DNA from: Siphonobacter curvatus
Lineage (GTDB): Bacteria > Bacteroidota > Bacteroidia > Cytophagales > Spirosomataceae
DNA: 64,000 nucleotides
Direction of reading: 5' to 3'
Assembly: GCF_002943425.1 (NCBI RefSeq)
Contig: NZ_PTRA01000001.1
Location: 3,286,001-3,350,000 of the forward strand
Shown: one piece after another, positions 42,488 through 51,572 of the stretch
Position numbering within the stretch: position 1 is the stretch's first letter
How the letters are laid out: every line of letters begins with the position of its first letter
The notes under the pieces: generated by a model
The model's database searches: none
Seen by the model: only the letters and a program-made list of their open reading frames with translations
Told to the model about the DNA's origin: nothing
Made by a program: the position numbers and the translations under genes

Positions 42488-43375
42488 TTACTTTTCGAGT
42501 TTTTTTACGTGCACTACCGCCGCCCCGAAAATGCCGAGCCCGTTCTTGATGTTCGTATAAATCGGAACGGGCTCGGCGAAGGGGTTGTCCCCTACCTCTC
42601 GTTGTAACTTCACAGATTCCATAAACTGGTAATAGTTCGGATCAACGTGATACACGAAAGTATACATCGGTGCCGGACTGATGATCTGCGGGTCGTTTGC
42701 CTTCTTGGCCTGTCCCAGCAAAAAATCGAGTTGTGGCGTTGAAATGGATTTGCCCGTATTCGCGAGAAACGCTACTACCTGCGTTTTTTCCAGTTGCACC
42801 ACGGCCGAGTCCCGACCATTTAATTTTACAGGCGTAAGCTTTCCTTCACCGCTGCCCACCAGATAATAATGGGTGGCATTCGTCTGCGTGATATTCCAGG
42901 AAAGTGTCCGCTTTTTATAGACCTTGAATAACTTGTTATCACCGGGAATGTAGGTCAATTTCCCGTCCCTGGATTGCAGCGTACTCATCGGCTTTGGAAT
43001 CGTACACGTAGCCGAAGTTTCCGGAAAACCCTTCGCCGATACCCGAAGCGTGTAGCTACGCCCGGCCACCAACTTATACTTAACTGCCTCAAACCGATAC
43101 TGATCAATTTCAGCGTCAAAAGGAATTCGTATCTGCTGCTTTCCGTCCGACAGTAACACATTCGCATTCTTAACCGATGGGCCCGGCGAACGATCGCCAC
43201 TTCCGGCACCCTGAATGGGCTTGGTTTGTTTGACCAGCACCCGAATGTCCGGGCTGGCTGGGTTCAAATAACATTCAATCACTAGCTTTCGATCACTTTC
43301 GATGGAGAGGTCATGCAGCTCCTGCGTACAACTCGACATGCCCAGCAGGGCGAGCAGTAATCGTTTAGTCTTCAT
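42488..43375 (-). CDS. DUF4249 family lipoprotein
   Basis: A 295-residue lipoprotein (MKTKRLLLALLGMSSC, lipid on Cys16) of the DUF4249 type: DRKLVIECYLNPASPDIRVLVKQTKPI, then NANVLLSDGKQQIRIPFD and KLVAGRSYTLRVSAKGFPETSATCTIPKP, matching the family's immunoglobulin-like N-terminal portion. Such proteins are found beside carboxypeptidase-domain TonB receptors in Bacteroidota and are presumed surface partners. The TonB receptor lies 107 bases upstream on the same strand. Confidence 0.85.
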   Translation of the reverse strand: MKTKRLLLALLGMSSCTQELHDLSIESDRKLVIECYLNPASPDIRVLVKQTKPIQGAGSGDRSPGPSVKNANVLLSDGKQQIRIPFDAEIDQYRFEAVKYKLVAGRSYTLRVSAKGFPETSATCTIPKPMSTLQSRDGKLTYIPGDNKLFKVYKKRTLSWNITQTNATHYYLVGSGEGKLTPVKLNGRDSAVVQLEKTQVVAFLANTGKSISTPQLDFLLGQAKKANDPQIISPAPMYTFVYHVDPNYYQFMESVKLQREVGDNPFAEPVPIYTNIKNGLGIFGAAVVHVKKLEK

Positions 43376-43482
43376 GGGTTGATACCGTTTGATGGGAAAA
43401 AAGATTTCACTGTTTATTGATTCGTACGAAAGAAAAAATTGGAATTCATCGACTAATCACAGCAGCGTTTAATGACTCTCCA

Positions 43483-45864
43483 CTAAAACTTAAAACCGTA
43501 CGATACACTCGGCATAATGGGAAACAGGGTCACCTGCTTGAGACGATTCTCGTACTTTTTAACCTTCGGATCGGTGGAAACATCTACCGTATCGAAGTAA
43601 TAGATAAAGGGGTTTTGCTGATTGTAGAGGTTGTAGACGCTGATTTCCCAGGTACGCTCAAAGCGACGTTTCTTCTTGTGAAACTGTACCGCCACGTCCA
43701 GGTGCTGATACGGAGCCGCCCGAAACCCATTCCGCCGGCCGTATTCTTCAAATACCCGTCCGGTGTAATACGCTTTGTCGCTCCCCAACAAATCCAGTCC
43801 GGAATTACTCGAAATCCAGTATTGCCCCTGCGGCATGGTCAGGGCTGGGCTGGTCCCGTACACCCAGGTACTGGAAAGAGTAATATTGGCGTTCAGGTGA
43901 TAAATGCCGACCAGCGAAAGGTCGTGGCGACGGTCATACCGGGCATAAAACCAGCGACCAAAATTGAGCTTGTCGAATTGTTGTTTCGTCCACGAAAGGG
44001 TGTATCCCGCCCAGCCCGTAAACCGTCCGGTTTTCTTCTGTAGCAGAAACTCTGCTCCGTAACTCCAGCCCCTTCCCTGAGTAATCTGGTCTTCCCAGCT
44101 ACCGCCACCCGAAATCGTGTACGCGAGCGAAGTAGCTCCTTCCTTGTAAGACACCATCCGATCCATGGTTTTGTAAAAGCCTTCCGCCGTAAACGTGACC
44201 CCTGAGCGAAAGTCCTTCGCTACCCCGAATGCCGCCTGTTTGGAGAGCTGCGGTTTGGTGCGTTGCGTGGATGGAATCCATAAATCCGTTGGTAAGCCAA
44301 AGCCGGAGTTGGCCAGCAAGTGCACGTACTGACTCATGGAAGCGGCCGAGGCCTTTACCGCCCAATTCCGGGGCAACGAATAGGCAATCGCCAGCCTGGG
44401 TTCCGGTTGGAGGTAGTCTTTTGTTCCCGTCCGAAAACCACTGTACCGAATGCCCGCGTTGATTTTTAGCTGAGGAAACGGCACGTAAGTATCCTCCACG
44501 TAAGCCGCAGCTTCCCAAGTATCCCGATTCATGAGTACGGATTCAGGACCCTGCACGGCCTCATCTACGCTGGTATACGTACTGGGTCGGAAATGGTGGG
44601 CGGTCAGGATCAGCCCCGTCCGGATCGTATGTTTTTCACCCAATGCCCAGTTGAAGTCCGTTTTCAGGCTGAAATCCTCAATGTACGATTTGTTTTGCAG
44701 GCGATACGAAGCCCGTTCCGTATCCCGAACCACATTACGCACCAAATTAACGGTGGAATTATAGTGAGTATAGAGTAGAGCCGTCGTGGCTTGCAAGCGA
44801 TTACTGAAGCGGTGATTCCATCGCAGAGCCGCCGCTGCATTTCGCCAGTTGGCCTTTCCGTTTTCTCTGGTAATGGTACCCTTGGTATTGTAGATGAAGC
44901 GATCTTCTCCCGTATAAGCCGTCAGAGAAATCGTATTGCTAGGACTGATGTCGAAAGTAGTTTTTAGATACAGATCGTAGAAATACCCATTCTGATCCGA
45001 AGCTCCCGTTTGAATCAGATTTAGTAACAAATCAGCGTAGGTCCGACGGGCTGAAATCAAAAACGAAGACTTTCCTTTGGCAATCGGTCCTTCCAGCGTC
45101 ATTCGGCTAGAGATGAGTCCGATTCCACCTTCGCCGTGTAGCTTTTCCCGATCGCCATCCCGGGTTTTGAGTTCGATGACGGAAGACAGCCTTCCCCCAA
45201 ACCGAGCCGGAAAACCGCCCTTGGTCAAGTCCACGGACTCAATCGCATCCCCGTTAAAGAGCGAGAAAAAGCCGAATAAATGCGAAGTGTGGTAAACGGG
45301 AATGTCATCGAGTAGTACCAGGTTTTGATCTGGCCCACCGCCGCGTACGTACAACCCAGTTGAACCTTCCGAGCCTTTCTGTACGCCCGGTAGCAATTGC
45401 AAGGCCTTGATGACGTCCTTTTCTCCCAGAAGCGTAGGTATTTCCTTGACCTGTTCGATCGGTACCGAAATTCCCGACATCTGTACCGACTCAGAGGCTC
45501 GTACGGAAGCTGATTTCACCACGACTTCCTTCAGTTCTTTGGTCTGAACGTTCAGCGTTATAGGCTGCTGACGATCAGCCATCAATCGCAGTATGATTTC
45601 CCGATTCTGATAACCCGATAAACTATACGCAATCGGTAGAGCCGTATCCGCGGGTACCTCCAGTTGATAGTATCCATCCGAACGAGTACGCGTATGCTGG
45701 TTACGAACCGACACCTGAACTCCTGACAGAGGGCGAGCACTGGCTCCATCCGTTACGAAACCACTGAGCGTATAGGACCTCTGTTGGGCAAAAGCGAGGT
45801 TTGCCTTTGAAAACCCTAAGGTAACTCCAATCCAAAGGCCTAGGTAAAGCTCTTTTATCCGCAT
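43483..45864 (-). CDS. TonB-dependent receptor with carboxypeptidase-like domain
   Basis: A 793-residue outer-membrane transporter. The signal peptide ends SKANLAFAQ. Residues about 30-115 are a CarboxypepD_reg-like domain (YTLSGFVTDGASARPLSGVQVSVRNQHTRTRSDGYYQLEVP). The plug follows (GEKDVIKALQLLPGVQKGSEGSTGLYVRGGGPDQNLVLLDDIPVYHTSHLFGFFSLFNGDAIESVDLTKGGFPARFGGRLSSVIEL). The barrel ends in SVSYGFKF with terminal Phe. The ligand is unknown. The frame is open 32 codons upstream with an Arg/Cys-rich, non-signal sequence, so ATG 45864 is chosen. It is paired with DUF4249. Confidence 0.93.
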   Translation of the reverse strand: MRIKELYLGLWIGVTLGFSKANLAFAQQRSYTLSGFVTDGASARPLSGVQVSVRNQHTRTRSDGYYQLEVPADTALPIAYSLSGYQNREIILRLMADRQQPITLNVQTKELKEVVVKSASVRASESVQMSGISVPIEQVKEIPTLLGEKDVIKALQLLPGVQKGSEGSTGLYVRGGGPDQNLVLLDDIPVYHTSHLFGFFSLFNGDAIESVDLTKGGFPARFGGRLSSVIELKTRDGDREKLHGEGGIGLISSRMTLEGPIAKGKSSFLISARRTYADLLLNLIQTGASDQNGYFYDLYLKTTFDISPSNTISLTAYTGEDRFIYNTKGTITRENGKANWRNAAAALRWNHRFSNRLQATTALLYTHYNSTVNLVRNVVRDTERASYRLQNKSYIEDFSLKTDFNWALGEKHTIRTGLILTAHHFRPSTYTSVDEAVQGPESVLMNRDTWEAAAYVEDTYVPFPQLKINAGIRYSGFRTGTKDYLQPEPRLAIAYSLPRNWAVKASAASMSQYVHLLANSGFGLPTDLWIPSTQRTKPQLSKQAAFGVAKDFRSGVTFTAEGFYKTMDRMVSYKEGATSLAYTISGGGSWEDQITQGRGWSYGAEFLLQKKTGRFTGWAGYTLSWTKQQFDKLNFGRWFYARYDRRHDLSLVGIYHLNANITLSSTWVYGTSPALTMPQGQYWISSNSGLDLLGSDKAYYTGRVFEEYGRRNGFRAAPYQHLDVAVQFHKKKRRFERTWEISVYNLYNQQNPFIYYFDTVDVSTDPKVKKYENRLKQVTLFPIMPSVSYGFKF

Positions 45865-46340
45865 TGATTTTCTGGCTTTTCGACACCGCTGGCATCGACG
45901 CTGACAGGTATAGGTAGGGCTGAGCATACGCGGCAGCCTAAGTCGTGGCGAACGACTCATTAATCATACAATCAATGGTGTGGAATGATCGCTATCTAAG
46001 GCCCTTGGAGGCAGCGATACGTTCAATCGGTACTCGATTCTTCAAGACCAAGTCTTGGGTTTTCAGTACTGAATGCATACGTCTGAGTGGTGCGGGTAGG
46101 TTGGATCTACTAAGCATACACAACTTAACATACGTTTAGCAAGTACAAAAGCTTTTCCTCAACGTATTTGTAGAATTATCTGTAGGATCTAAAAACTACT
46201 TTTTATAATCCAACTCCTCTTTGTGTATGACTAGTCGTTTGATGTACTTACGTAAAAAGGGAAGCTTTTCTCTTTACTACTTCTAAAAAAATTCGTTCGG
46301 TCGTCGCTACAACCGTCGCCTACTTTTTAAAGATTTGATA

Positions 46341-46372
46341 AACAGTAGCTTAAAAAAACAGTAGCTTAAAAA
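46341..46372. repeat. 16-bp tandem duplication
   Basis: Two perfect copies of AACAGTAGCTTAAAAA are followed by a degenerate start of a third. Confidence 0.75.
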
Positions 46373-46533
46373 AATAGTCGAAGGCACTTCTCTACCCAAA
46401 AATAGCTATCCTCAAGCCTATCCAAATTCTCTCACGCCTCTATACCTACTGCTTATGAAAATAAGTATCGCTTTTTTATAGTCTATACCCTATATGAAGC
46501 AGACGCGTAAGTAAGCCCCTACACGAACACGAT

Positions 46534-46565
46534 ACGGGCCTTCTGCTTTTATTGCCCGTTTTTTT
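46534..46565 (+). terminator. Orphan terminator-like hairpin
   Basis: ACGGGC (46534-46539) pairs with 46554-46559 across a 14-base loop and is followed by seven T. No plus-strand gene ends upstream. Confidence 0.5.
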
Positions 46566-46656
46566 AGTTAGCTGAGCGTTTATTTCTCACTGAGCAGGAA
46601 GTCTTGCAGAACGTTTTATTTGTATCTTTTCGCCTTTCTTAAGCTTTAGATCGATT

Positions 46657-47028
46657 ATGAAAGGATTGCTGTGCATTCTGCTGTTACTTGTTTCCAATGC
46701 GTTCATGACGCTGGCCTGGTATGGGCATCTTCAAATTAAACAATGGCCTATGCTAGCCAAACTCTCGTTGTTTGGCGTCATTGCCCTGAGTTGGGGCCTC
46801 GCCTTTTTCGAATACGTTTTTCAAGTACCCGCCAACCGGATTGGTTCCGAGGAAACCGGCGGGCCTTTTACCCTTTTTCAGTTAAAGATTATTCAGGAAG
46901 TTGTTTCCTTAACCGTCTTTACGCTGATTACGGTTTACATTTTCAAGACGGATAAGCTCGCCTGGAATCATGCCGTAGGTTTTGTTTTCATGATCATTGC
47001 GGTATTTTTCATCTTTAAAAAATGGTAA
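46657..47028 (+). CDS. DMT family protein (DUF486)
   Basis: A 123-residue inner-membrane protein with four helices, matching the DUF486/DMT_6 pattern: LVSNAFMTLAWYGHLQIKQWP, LSLFGVIALSWGLAFFEYVFQVPANRIG, FTLFQLKIIQEVVSLTVFTLITVYIFKTDKLAWNH and GFVFMIIAVFFIFKKW. It is a half-size relative of drug/metabolite transporters; substrate unknown. It starts after a long A/T-rich spacer and precedes a small lipoprotein gene by 38 bases. Confidence 0.88.
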   Translation: MKGLLCILLLLVSNAFMTLAWYGHLQIKQWPMLAKLSLFGVIALSWGLAFFEYVFQVPANRIGSEETGGPFTLFQLKIIQEVVSLTVFTLITVYIFKTDKLAWNHAVGFVFMIIAVFFIFKKW

Positions 47029-47066
47029 TTTACGAAGGCATGATCACCTCTACCTCTTATTAACTT

Positions 47067-47477
47067 ATGCATAAGATAAGCTTAGGCCTAGTACTCCTGA
47101 GTAGCTTAAGTTGTAGCAAAAAGGATCTTCCCTCGACTTCGCTAGTGGGGCATTGGCAGCTCGTTTCCTATTGCAAACCAGCCACCGACAGTACGTGTAC
47201 ACCCTTGACAATACCGAGTGACAAACAGGTACTGGTTACATTCAAGAAAAATGGCGATTTTGAAGAAACGTACGGAAATACTCTTCCGATTCATTACGCT
47301 TTTCTAGGTTGCGGCAATGGCAAGTACTCACTGGAAGATACCTCCGTCCGCATTCGGGCTCTGTGTATGTCTTCTACCCAGGGACGACTTTTCCAGCAGG
47401 TACAACTGGACGAAAATCGGTTGATTTTAACGCCTGACGGAACGGGTGAGTATATGTTTAAACGATTGGGAAGATAA
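47067..47477 (+). CDS. Lipocalin-like small lipoprotein
   Basis: A 136-residue lipoprotein: MHKISLGLVLLSSLSC with lipid on Cys16, then SLVGHWQLVSYCKPATDSTC and VLVTFKKNGDFEETYGNTLPIHYAFLGCGNGKYSLEDTSVRIRAL. GHWQL followed by repeated short strands is the look of lipocalin-like/DUF4488-type domains. Four Cys residues after the lipid Cys could form disulfides. Ligand and partner are unknown. It ends at a strong bidirectional terminator. Confidence 0.75.
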   Translation: MHKISLGLVLLSSLSCSKKDLPSTSLVGHWQLVSYCKPATDSTCTPLTIPSDKQVLVTFKKNGDFEETYGNTLPIHYAFLGCGNGKYSLEDTSVRIRALCMSSTQGRLFQQVQLDENRLILTPDGTGEYMFKRLGR

Positions 47478-47508
47478 AAAACGGGCTCCTGCAAAGAGCC
47501 CGTTTTTT
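47476..47508. terminator. Bidirectional terminator
   Basis: A 13-bp perfect stem (AAAAAACGGGCTC and its complement at 47496-47508) with a 7-base loop lies between convergent genes. Confidence 0.92.
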
Positions 47509-47513
47509 ATGGA

Positions 47514-48104
47514 TTAGAAGCGATACATGCCCGTCAAGCCAACGTTGGAAGAAGTGAACGCCGCATTAAGGCCGTAAATCGTAACGCCTGATCCAAAAGT
47601 ACCATTCAGGGACACCGTAGGAACAACTTCAGCACTTACATACCATTTAGGACTAATGTTGTACTGGGCACCTATCATAAAGCCAATGCCGAGTGACGTA
47701 TTCAATAAGAGATTTCCGGAACCCGTTATGGTTATCTTTCCGAACGTTCCGTCATCTACAGAAACATTTCCGCCGGGTGAATGACTTACGGTTAACCGGG
47801 GAATAAATTCCGTTCCATATACCACCTGAAATCGGTCGTTAATAGACTTTCGTTTCTCCTTGCCTATTGCTCCTCCTACGCTTAAATTGACCAGGCTACT
47901 TCCATTAACGATCCCCAACCCCAGATTCCCAAAAGCCAGACGGTATCGCTTGTACACATTTTCAGATTTTTGTTTTTTATAGACAAACCCTAAATCATTA
48001 AATCCATTCGTTCGTAATCCAATTTCACGCGTAGGTACATCCTGAGAAAAAGCAGCGGAAAGACTTACGAACAAAGCAGCACAGGTAAGAAAAACTCTTT
48101 TCAT
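47514..48104 (-). CDS. Small outer-membrane protein, unknown function
   Basis: A 196-residue protein with a signal peptide (MKRVFLTCAALFVSLSAAFSQ) and beta-barrel-like alternation (EIGLRTNGFNDLGFVYKKQ, YRLAFGNLGLGIVNGSSLVNLSVGGAIG, LNTSLGIGFMIGAQYNISPKWYVSAEVVPTVSL). It ends in VGLTGMYRF with C-terminal Phe. It resembles small OmpW/OprF-like barrels only in general form. It is monocistronic between the shared terminator and an A/T-rich upstream region of about 250 bases. Confidence 0.75.
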   Translation of the reverse strand: MKRVFLTCAALFVSLSAAFSQDVPTREIGLRTNGFNDLGFVYKKQKSENVYKRYRLAFGNLGLGIVNGSSLVNLSVGGAIGKEKRKSINDRFQVVYGTEFIPRLTVSHSPGGNVSVDDGTFGKITITGSGNLLLNTSLGIGFMIGAQYNISPKWYVSAEVVPTVSLNGTFGSGVTIYGLNAAFTSSNVGLTGMYRF

Positions 48105-48295
48105 AAATAGATTGGTTGATTGAATTGCAAACTATTCATAACTTTTGAATGTGCTACTTTTAGTCTAAAGCTTACCCTGTTAAAAATTGTAAAAACGCTG
48201 TTTATTCCATCCCTTAAAAGCCATTAGATGCAGGCCTCTACTTCTGACTTAAGAATTGATTAGTAACCTATTATTTTACTCAAAATGAATCAAAC

Positions 48296-48327
48296 AAAAA
48301 AGCTCCAACCCAGAAGATTAGAGCTTT
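48296..48327 (-). terminator. Terminator of the PUL/gntP-ridA-dipeptidase run (minus strand)
   Basis: AAAGCTC (48299-48305) pairs with 48321-48327 and is followed on the minus strand by T-rich sequence. It lies 30 bases after the dipeptidase stop. Confidence 0.65.
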
Positions 48328-48357
48328 GTATACTTCATTAATCATTGTTCATGATTG

Positions 48358-49428
48358 TTATTTCCAGGCTCGTCTCAGAAAACGCAGCCAGTTTCCGTGC
48401 ATGATTTTTTCAACATCCGTTTCCGTATAACCCCGCTTACGGAGCAGATTCGGAACGGTTTGTAAATCAGCAATCGTTTCAAGATCATACGGGGACTGCT
48501 CGCGACCAAAGGCTCCGTCGAGATCCGTACCGATGCCGATGTGGTCGGCATTTCCGGCTAGCTGACAGATGTGATCAAGGTGATCGACCAGTACTTCCAG
48601 ATTACAGTTCATTTCTTCGGGAGTCGACTGCCCGCGTACCCAGTTGGGTACCATCATCCAGGCGTCCAGGGCTCCGCCAATCACGGCATCGCGGTTAATC
48701 AACTCGCGAATTTGTTCATCGCTGAATTGCCGGTTGTGATTCACCAGGGCCCGACACAGGTTATGACTCGCCCAGACCGGACCGTTGTAATGATCCATCG
48801 CTTCCCAGAAACTATCGTCGCACAAATGCGTCGCGTCGAGAATGATGTTCAGGCGTTCCATTTCCTTGAGCAAATCCTGCCCGACCTTCCCCATGAAACC
48901 CGTTGCATCGGTTCCCTGAGCGTATCGGCCCGGTCCGTAATGAGCGGGTCCGATGGCCCGGAGCCCGTAGTTGTAGGCCCGCTCCACGTGATCAAGCGTT
49001 ACGAGCGAATCAGCTCCTTCCAGACTTAGAATGTAACCCACGGGTTTGGACTCATTGGGCGTACCGTCGTTCCAGAGGGACAGGTGTTTTTCCAGGCTTG
49101 CCAGATCGGTGATGGCCGTCATTTCGCCTTCATCCTCCATGGCTTTGTACCAGGAAACCTGACCCTGCGTTTGAGCCCAGGCCTGTTGCGGCGAATGCCA
49201 GCCCGGTAAGGGATTATTGGGAGCCACGTACCGGGCAATCTGCGTCGCCACAACTACGGCTACATTTCCTTTACGAAGTTCGGGCAAAGATACGGTCGCC
49301 TTGCCCCGATCCGGTTTATCGGTCAGCCCCTGTTCTCTGGCATTGATTTCAGCGACGGGCAACCGTAAATCCCGGTTCCACTCCATCGCATTCATGCTCA
49401 GATCAAGGTGAGCGTCTATGATTAACAT
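48358..49428 (-). CDS. Membrane dipeptidase-type M19 peptidase
   Basis: A 356-residue zinc dipeptidase of the renal dipeptidase family. The metal site starts with IDAHLDLSMN (His7, Asp9). LSLEGADSL supplies the bridging Glu, and the His residues are in DATHLCDDSFWEA and WASHNLCRALVNHNRQFSDEQIRELI. GIGTDLDGAFG completes the TIM barrel. No signal peptide is visible, so it is probably cytoplasmic. M19 enzymes cleave dipeptides, including those with D-amino acids. It is the last gene of the run after ridA; heptamer element T6 ends 7 bases before its ATG. Confidence 0.92.
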   Translation of the reverse strand: MLIIDAHLDLSMNAMEWNRDLRLPVAEINAREQGLTDKPDRGKATVSLPELRKGNVAVVVATQIARYVAPNNPLPGWHSPQQAWAQTQGQVSWYKAMEDEGEMTAITDLASLEKHLSLWNDGTPNESKPVGYILSLEGADSLVTLDHVERAYNYGLRAIGPAHYGPGRYAQGTDATGFMGKVGQDLLKEMERLNIILDATHLCDDSFWEAMDHYNGPVWASHNLCRALVNHNRQFSDEQIRELINRDAVIGGALDAWMMVPNWVRGQSTPEEMNCNLEVLVDHLDHICQLAGNADHIGIGTDLDGAFGREQSPYDLETIADLQTVPNLLRKRGYTETDVEKIMHGNWLRFLRRAWK

Positions 49429-49434
49429 GTATGC

Positions 49435-49545
49435 GTTTTGAGTTTGGGGTTTAGGGTTTTGAGTTTTTTGTCAAAACCTAACCCAATCTATTATAGTAGT
49501 TGAGCACTAAGTTTGGAATTGAGCACATTACTCAAAACTCTAAAC
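49435..49545. repeat. Heptamer-tract element T6 (two facing arms)
   Basis: Arm 1 (49435-49469) is five exact 7-base units: GTTTTGA, GTTTGGG, GTTTAGG, GTTTTGA, GTTTTTT. A short facing run at 49471-49484 and a second arm at 49530-49545 carry AAAACCTAACC and CAAAACTCTAAAC. Arm 1 begins 7 bases upstream of the dipeptidase ATG. Confidence 0.7.
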
Positions 49546-49550
49546 TTTTT

Positions 49551-50042
49551 TTAAACCAGTTCAAACAAAGCCTCAATTTCTACCGGAATGTTGTCGGGGA
49601 GGGAGCCGAACCCTACGGCAGAGCGGACGCCGATGCCGTTTTCTTCGCCCCAAACCTGAGCAAATAATTCACTACAGCCGTTGATGATGTAGGGATGACG
49701 TTCAAATTCAGAAACGCAGTTCACCATACCCAGCACTTTGATCACCCGCTTCACGCGATCCAAACTACCCAGGTGGGTTTTGATGGTAGAAAGGATCGTC
49801 AAGCCTACCTGACGGGCGGCGAGTTTTCCGTTTTCGGTGTCGATTTCCCGGCCAATGCGACCGATAATAAGGCTCTTATCGTCCTGTACCGGACCGTGCC
49901 CGGACACGTACAGGTACTTGCCATCAATGAGGTACGGTTTGTATACGCCCAACGGCAGCGGAGCCGGAGGTAAAGTAAGGCCCAGTTTAGCAAAAGCAGC
50001 TTCAGGACTAAGTTGTTCGATGGTTGTTGCGGCTGTGTTCAT
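49551..50042 (-). CDS. RidA family protein (YjgF/UK114-like)
   Basis: A 163-residue RidA-superfamily protein of the longer subgroup: PPAPLPLGVYKPYLIDGKYLYVSGHGPVQDD, then ARQVGLTILSTIKTHLGSLDRVKRVIKVLGMVNCVSEFERHPYIINGCSELFAQVWGEENGIGVRSAVGFGSLPDNIPVEIEALFEL. The Arg of GVRSAVG matches the residue needed for imine hydrolysis in RidA. It may remove reactive enamine or imine by-products of amino-acid breakdown. It sits between gntP and the dipeptidase, with heptamer tracts on both sides. Confidence 0.9.
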   Translation of the reverse strand: MNTAATTIEQLSPEAAFAKLGLTLPPAPLPLGVYKPYLIDGKYLYVSGHGPVQDDKSLIIGRIGREIDTENGKLAARQVGLTILSTIKTHLGSLDRVKRVIKVLGMVNCVSEFERHPYIINGCSELFAQVWGEENGIGVRSAVGFGSLPDNIPVEIEALFELV

Positions 50043-50050
50043 GGAATTTT

Positions 50051-50204
50051 GTTGGTGGTTATTGGTTGGTAGTTAGTTTATGTTTAGCGTTTACACTCGA
50101 CTGCCTACAGATTTATTAGTCTTGAATATTAGTAGATAGTAAATACTTGGAGTTTTTTCGGCAGAGCAACTGAACATTAACTCTAAACACAAAACTCTAA
50201 ACGC
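50051..50204. repeat. Heptamer-tract element T7 (two facing arms)
   Basis: Arm 1 (50051-50095) carries GTTGGTG, GTTATTG, GTTGGTA, a 10-base unit, GTTTAGC, GTTTACA. The facing arm 2 (50176-50204) carries ACTCTAAAC and AAAACTCTAAACGC. Arm 1 begins 9 bases upstream of the ridA ATG. Arm 2 ends 2 bases from the gntP stop. Confidence 0.65.
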
Positions 50205-50205
50205 A

Positions 50206-51507
50206 TTAAATTATTTGATTCAAAATCAGTACCCCCATCAGGCCGACGAAGGCTACGAGTGTTTCCATCATTGACCAGGAACGGATGGTATCTTTCACCG
50301 AAAGGTTGAAATATTCCTTAAACATCCAAAATCCCGGATCGTTTACGTGCGAAAACATGAGACTGCCCGCACCAATGGAGAGCACCATCAAATTCGGATT
50401 GGTCGTTTGCTGAGCCATCAGTGGAGCAATAATGCCGGCGGCCGTTAGTCCTGCCACCGTGGCCGAACCAATGCAGACCCGGATGATGGCCGCAATGAGC
50501 CAGCCCAAAAATAAGGGAGGCATTTGTAGCCGCTGCAATTGTCCGGCAATTTCGTTACTCACGCCACTATCCGTCAGAATCTGTTTCAACGCTCCGGCTC
50601 CACCGATGATCAGTACAATCATGGCAATGTCTTTCACCGCCGTTTCGTACGTACTCATTACTTCCTTCATAGTCTTGCCGCGACTCAATCCTAAGGTTAC
50701 GGTAGCGACAGCGACAGAAATGAGCATAACAATGGCCGGATCACCCACAAAGGTCAGTACTTCCTCGAAGGCATTGCCCGGGAAAAAATGGGATACCGTC
50801 GTTAAGGTCAACAGCAATACGGGCAACAGCGAGGTAAGGAAACTACTCAGTCCGCTGGGTAACTCGGCCTCAGGAATGGGAGTGGTCTGAAAGGTAACCA
50901 GGGGTTCTGAATTGATCCGTTTGAGCGTCAGAGCGTATACCGGTCCGGCCAGAATGATTGTAGGTACGGCGATAATCAGTCCGTATACCAGCGTCAGCCC
51001 CATGTCCCCGTGAAACTGAGCCACCAGAGCGGCAGGCGATGGATGCGGCGGCAGAAAGCCGTGAGCCACCGAAAGCGAAGCCAGCATGGGTAAGCCAATG
51101 GCCACTGCCGGTAATCGGTATTGGTACACAACGGAAAAAATAAGCGGTACCATCAGGACAAACCCTACGCCGTAAAACAGCGGAATGCCGATAATGAAAC
51201 CCGTGCAGACTAGTCCCCACTGAATGTATTTAGCCCCAAACAACTGCATCATCACGGAAGCGATTTTCTGGGCGGCTCCACTTTCAGCGACGAGCTTGCC
51301 CAACATCGCCCCTAACGCAATGATGATGATGAGTGAACCCAGCGTATCCCCTACTCCTTTCTGAACGGATTGGGCCATTTTTCCAAGCGGCATTCCTAAA
51401 AGTCCACCGGCCAGCAGGGAAACGACCAGAAAGGCTAGAAAGGGATTGACTTTAGCCCAGACAATCAATAATACCAGAATGACAATACAGGCGGCAACAA
51501 TCAACAT
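50206..51507 (-). CDS. GntP-family gluconate:H+ symporter-like transporter
   Basis: A 433-residue inner-membrane transporter with about 12 helices. Family features are NPFLAFLVVSLLAGGLLGMPLGKMAQSVQKGVGDTLGSLIIIIALGAMLGKLVAESGAAQKIA, then MLASLSVAHGFLPPHPSPAALVAQFHGDMG, a GntP hallmark, and SATVAGLTAAGIIAPL. GntP proteins import gluconate or related sugar acids; the substrate here is uncertain. No gluconate kinase is adjacent. It follows the GH29 gene by 65 bases, and a heptamer tract lies 16 bases before its ATG. Confidence 0.93.
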   Translation of the reverse strand: MLIVAACIVILVLLIVWAKVNPFLAFLVVSLLAGGLLGMPLGKMAQSVQKGVGDTLGSLIIIIALGAMLGKLVAESGAAQKIASVMMQLFGAKYIQWGLVCTGFIIGIPLFYGVGFVLMVPLIFSVVYQYRLPAVAIGLPMLASLSVAHGFLPPHPSPAALVAQFHGDMGLTLVYGLIIAVPTIILAGPVYALTLKRINSEPLVTFQTTPIPEAELPSGLSSFLTSLLPVLLLTLTTVSHFFPGNAFEEVLTFVGDPAIVMLISVAVATVTLGLSRGKTMKEVMSTYETAVKDIAMIVLIIGGAGALKQILTDSGVSNEIAGQLQRLQMPPLFLGWLIAAIIRVCIGSATVAGLTAAGIIAPLMAQQTTNPNLMVLSIGAGSLMFSHVNDPGFWMFKEYFNLSVKDTIRSWSMMETLVAFVGLMGVLILNQII

Positions 51508-51522
51508 GGGTTACAACTGGCG

Positions 51523-51550
51523 GTTTTGAGTTTAGGGTTTTGAGTTGGAT
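51523..51550. repeat. Heptamer-tract element T8 (single arm)
   Basis: Four exact 7-base units: GTTTTGA, GTTTAGG, GTTTTGA, GTTGGAT. The arm begins 16 bases before the gntP ATG. No facing arm is seen. Confidence 0.65.
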
Positions 51551-51572
51551 AAATGCGGGTTTGACTTGCCCT

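Larger units (their letters stand above)
45865..46656. other. Divergent TonB receptor / DMT intergenic region (792 bp)
   Basis: The largest gene-free stretch. It contains a 16-bp tandem duplication at 46341-46372 and a plus-strand terminator-like hairpin at 46534-46565 with no gene in front of it. No frame with a credible signal or family was found; the short frames reaching into it from 45960 and 45945 are unconvincing. An unannotated RNA is possible. Confidence 0.5.

Noticed and set aside
45865-45960. Upstream extension of the TonB receptor (32 codons)
   Set aside because: The added sequence is Arg/Cys-rich and would bury the signal peptide internally; ATG 45864 gives a normal export signal.
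49435-49545. CRISPR-like repetition in the heptamer tracts
   Set aside because: Repeat units are 7 bases and degenerate, with no 28-37-bp repeats, no equal spacers and no cas genes in the window.
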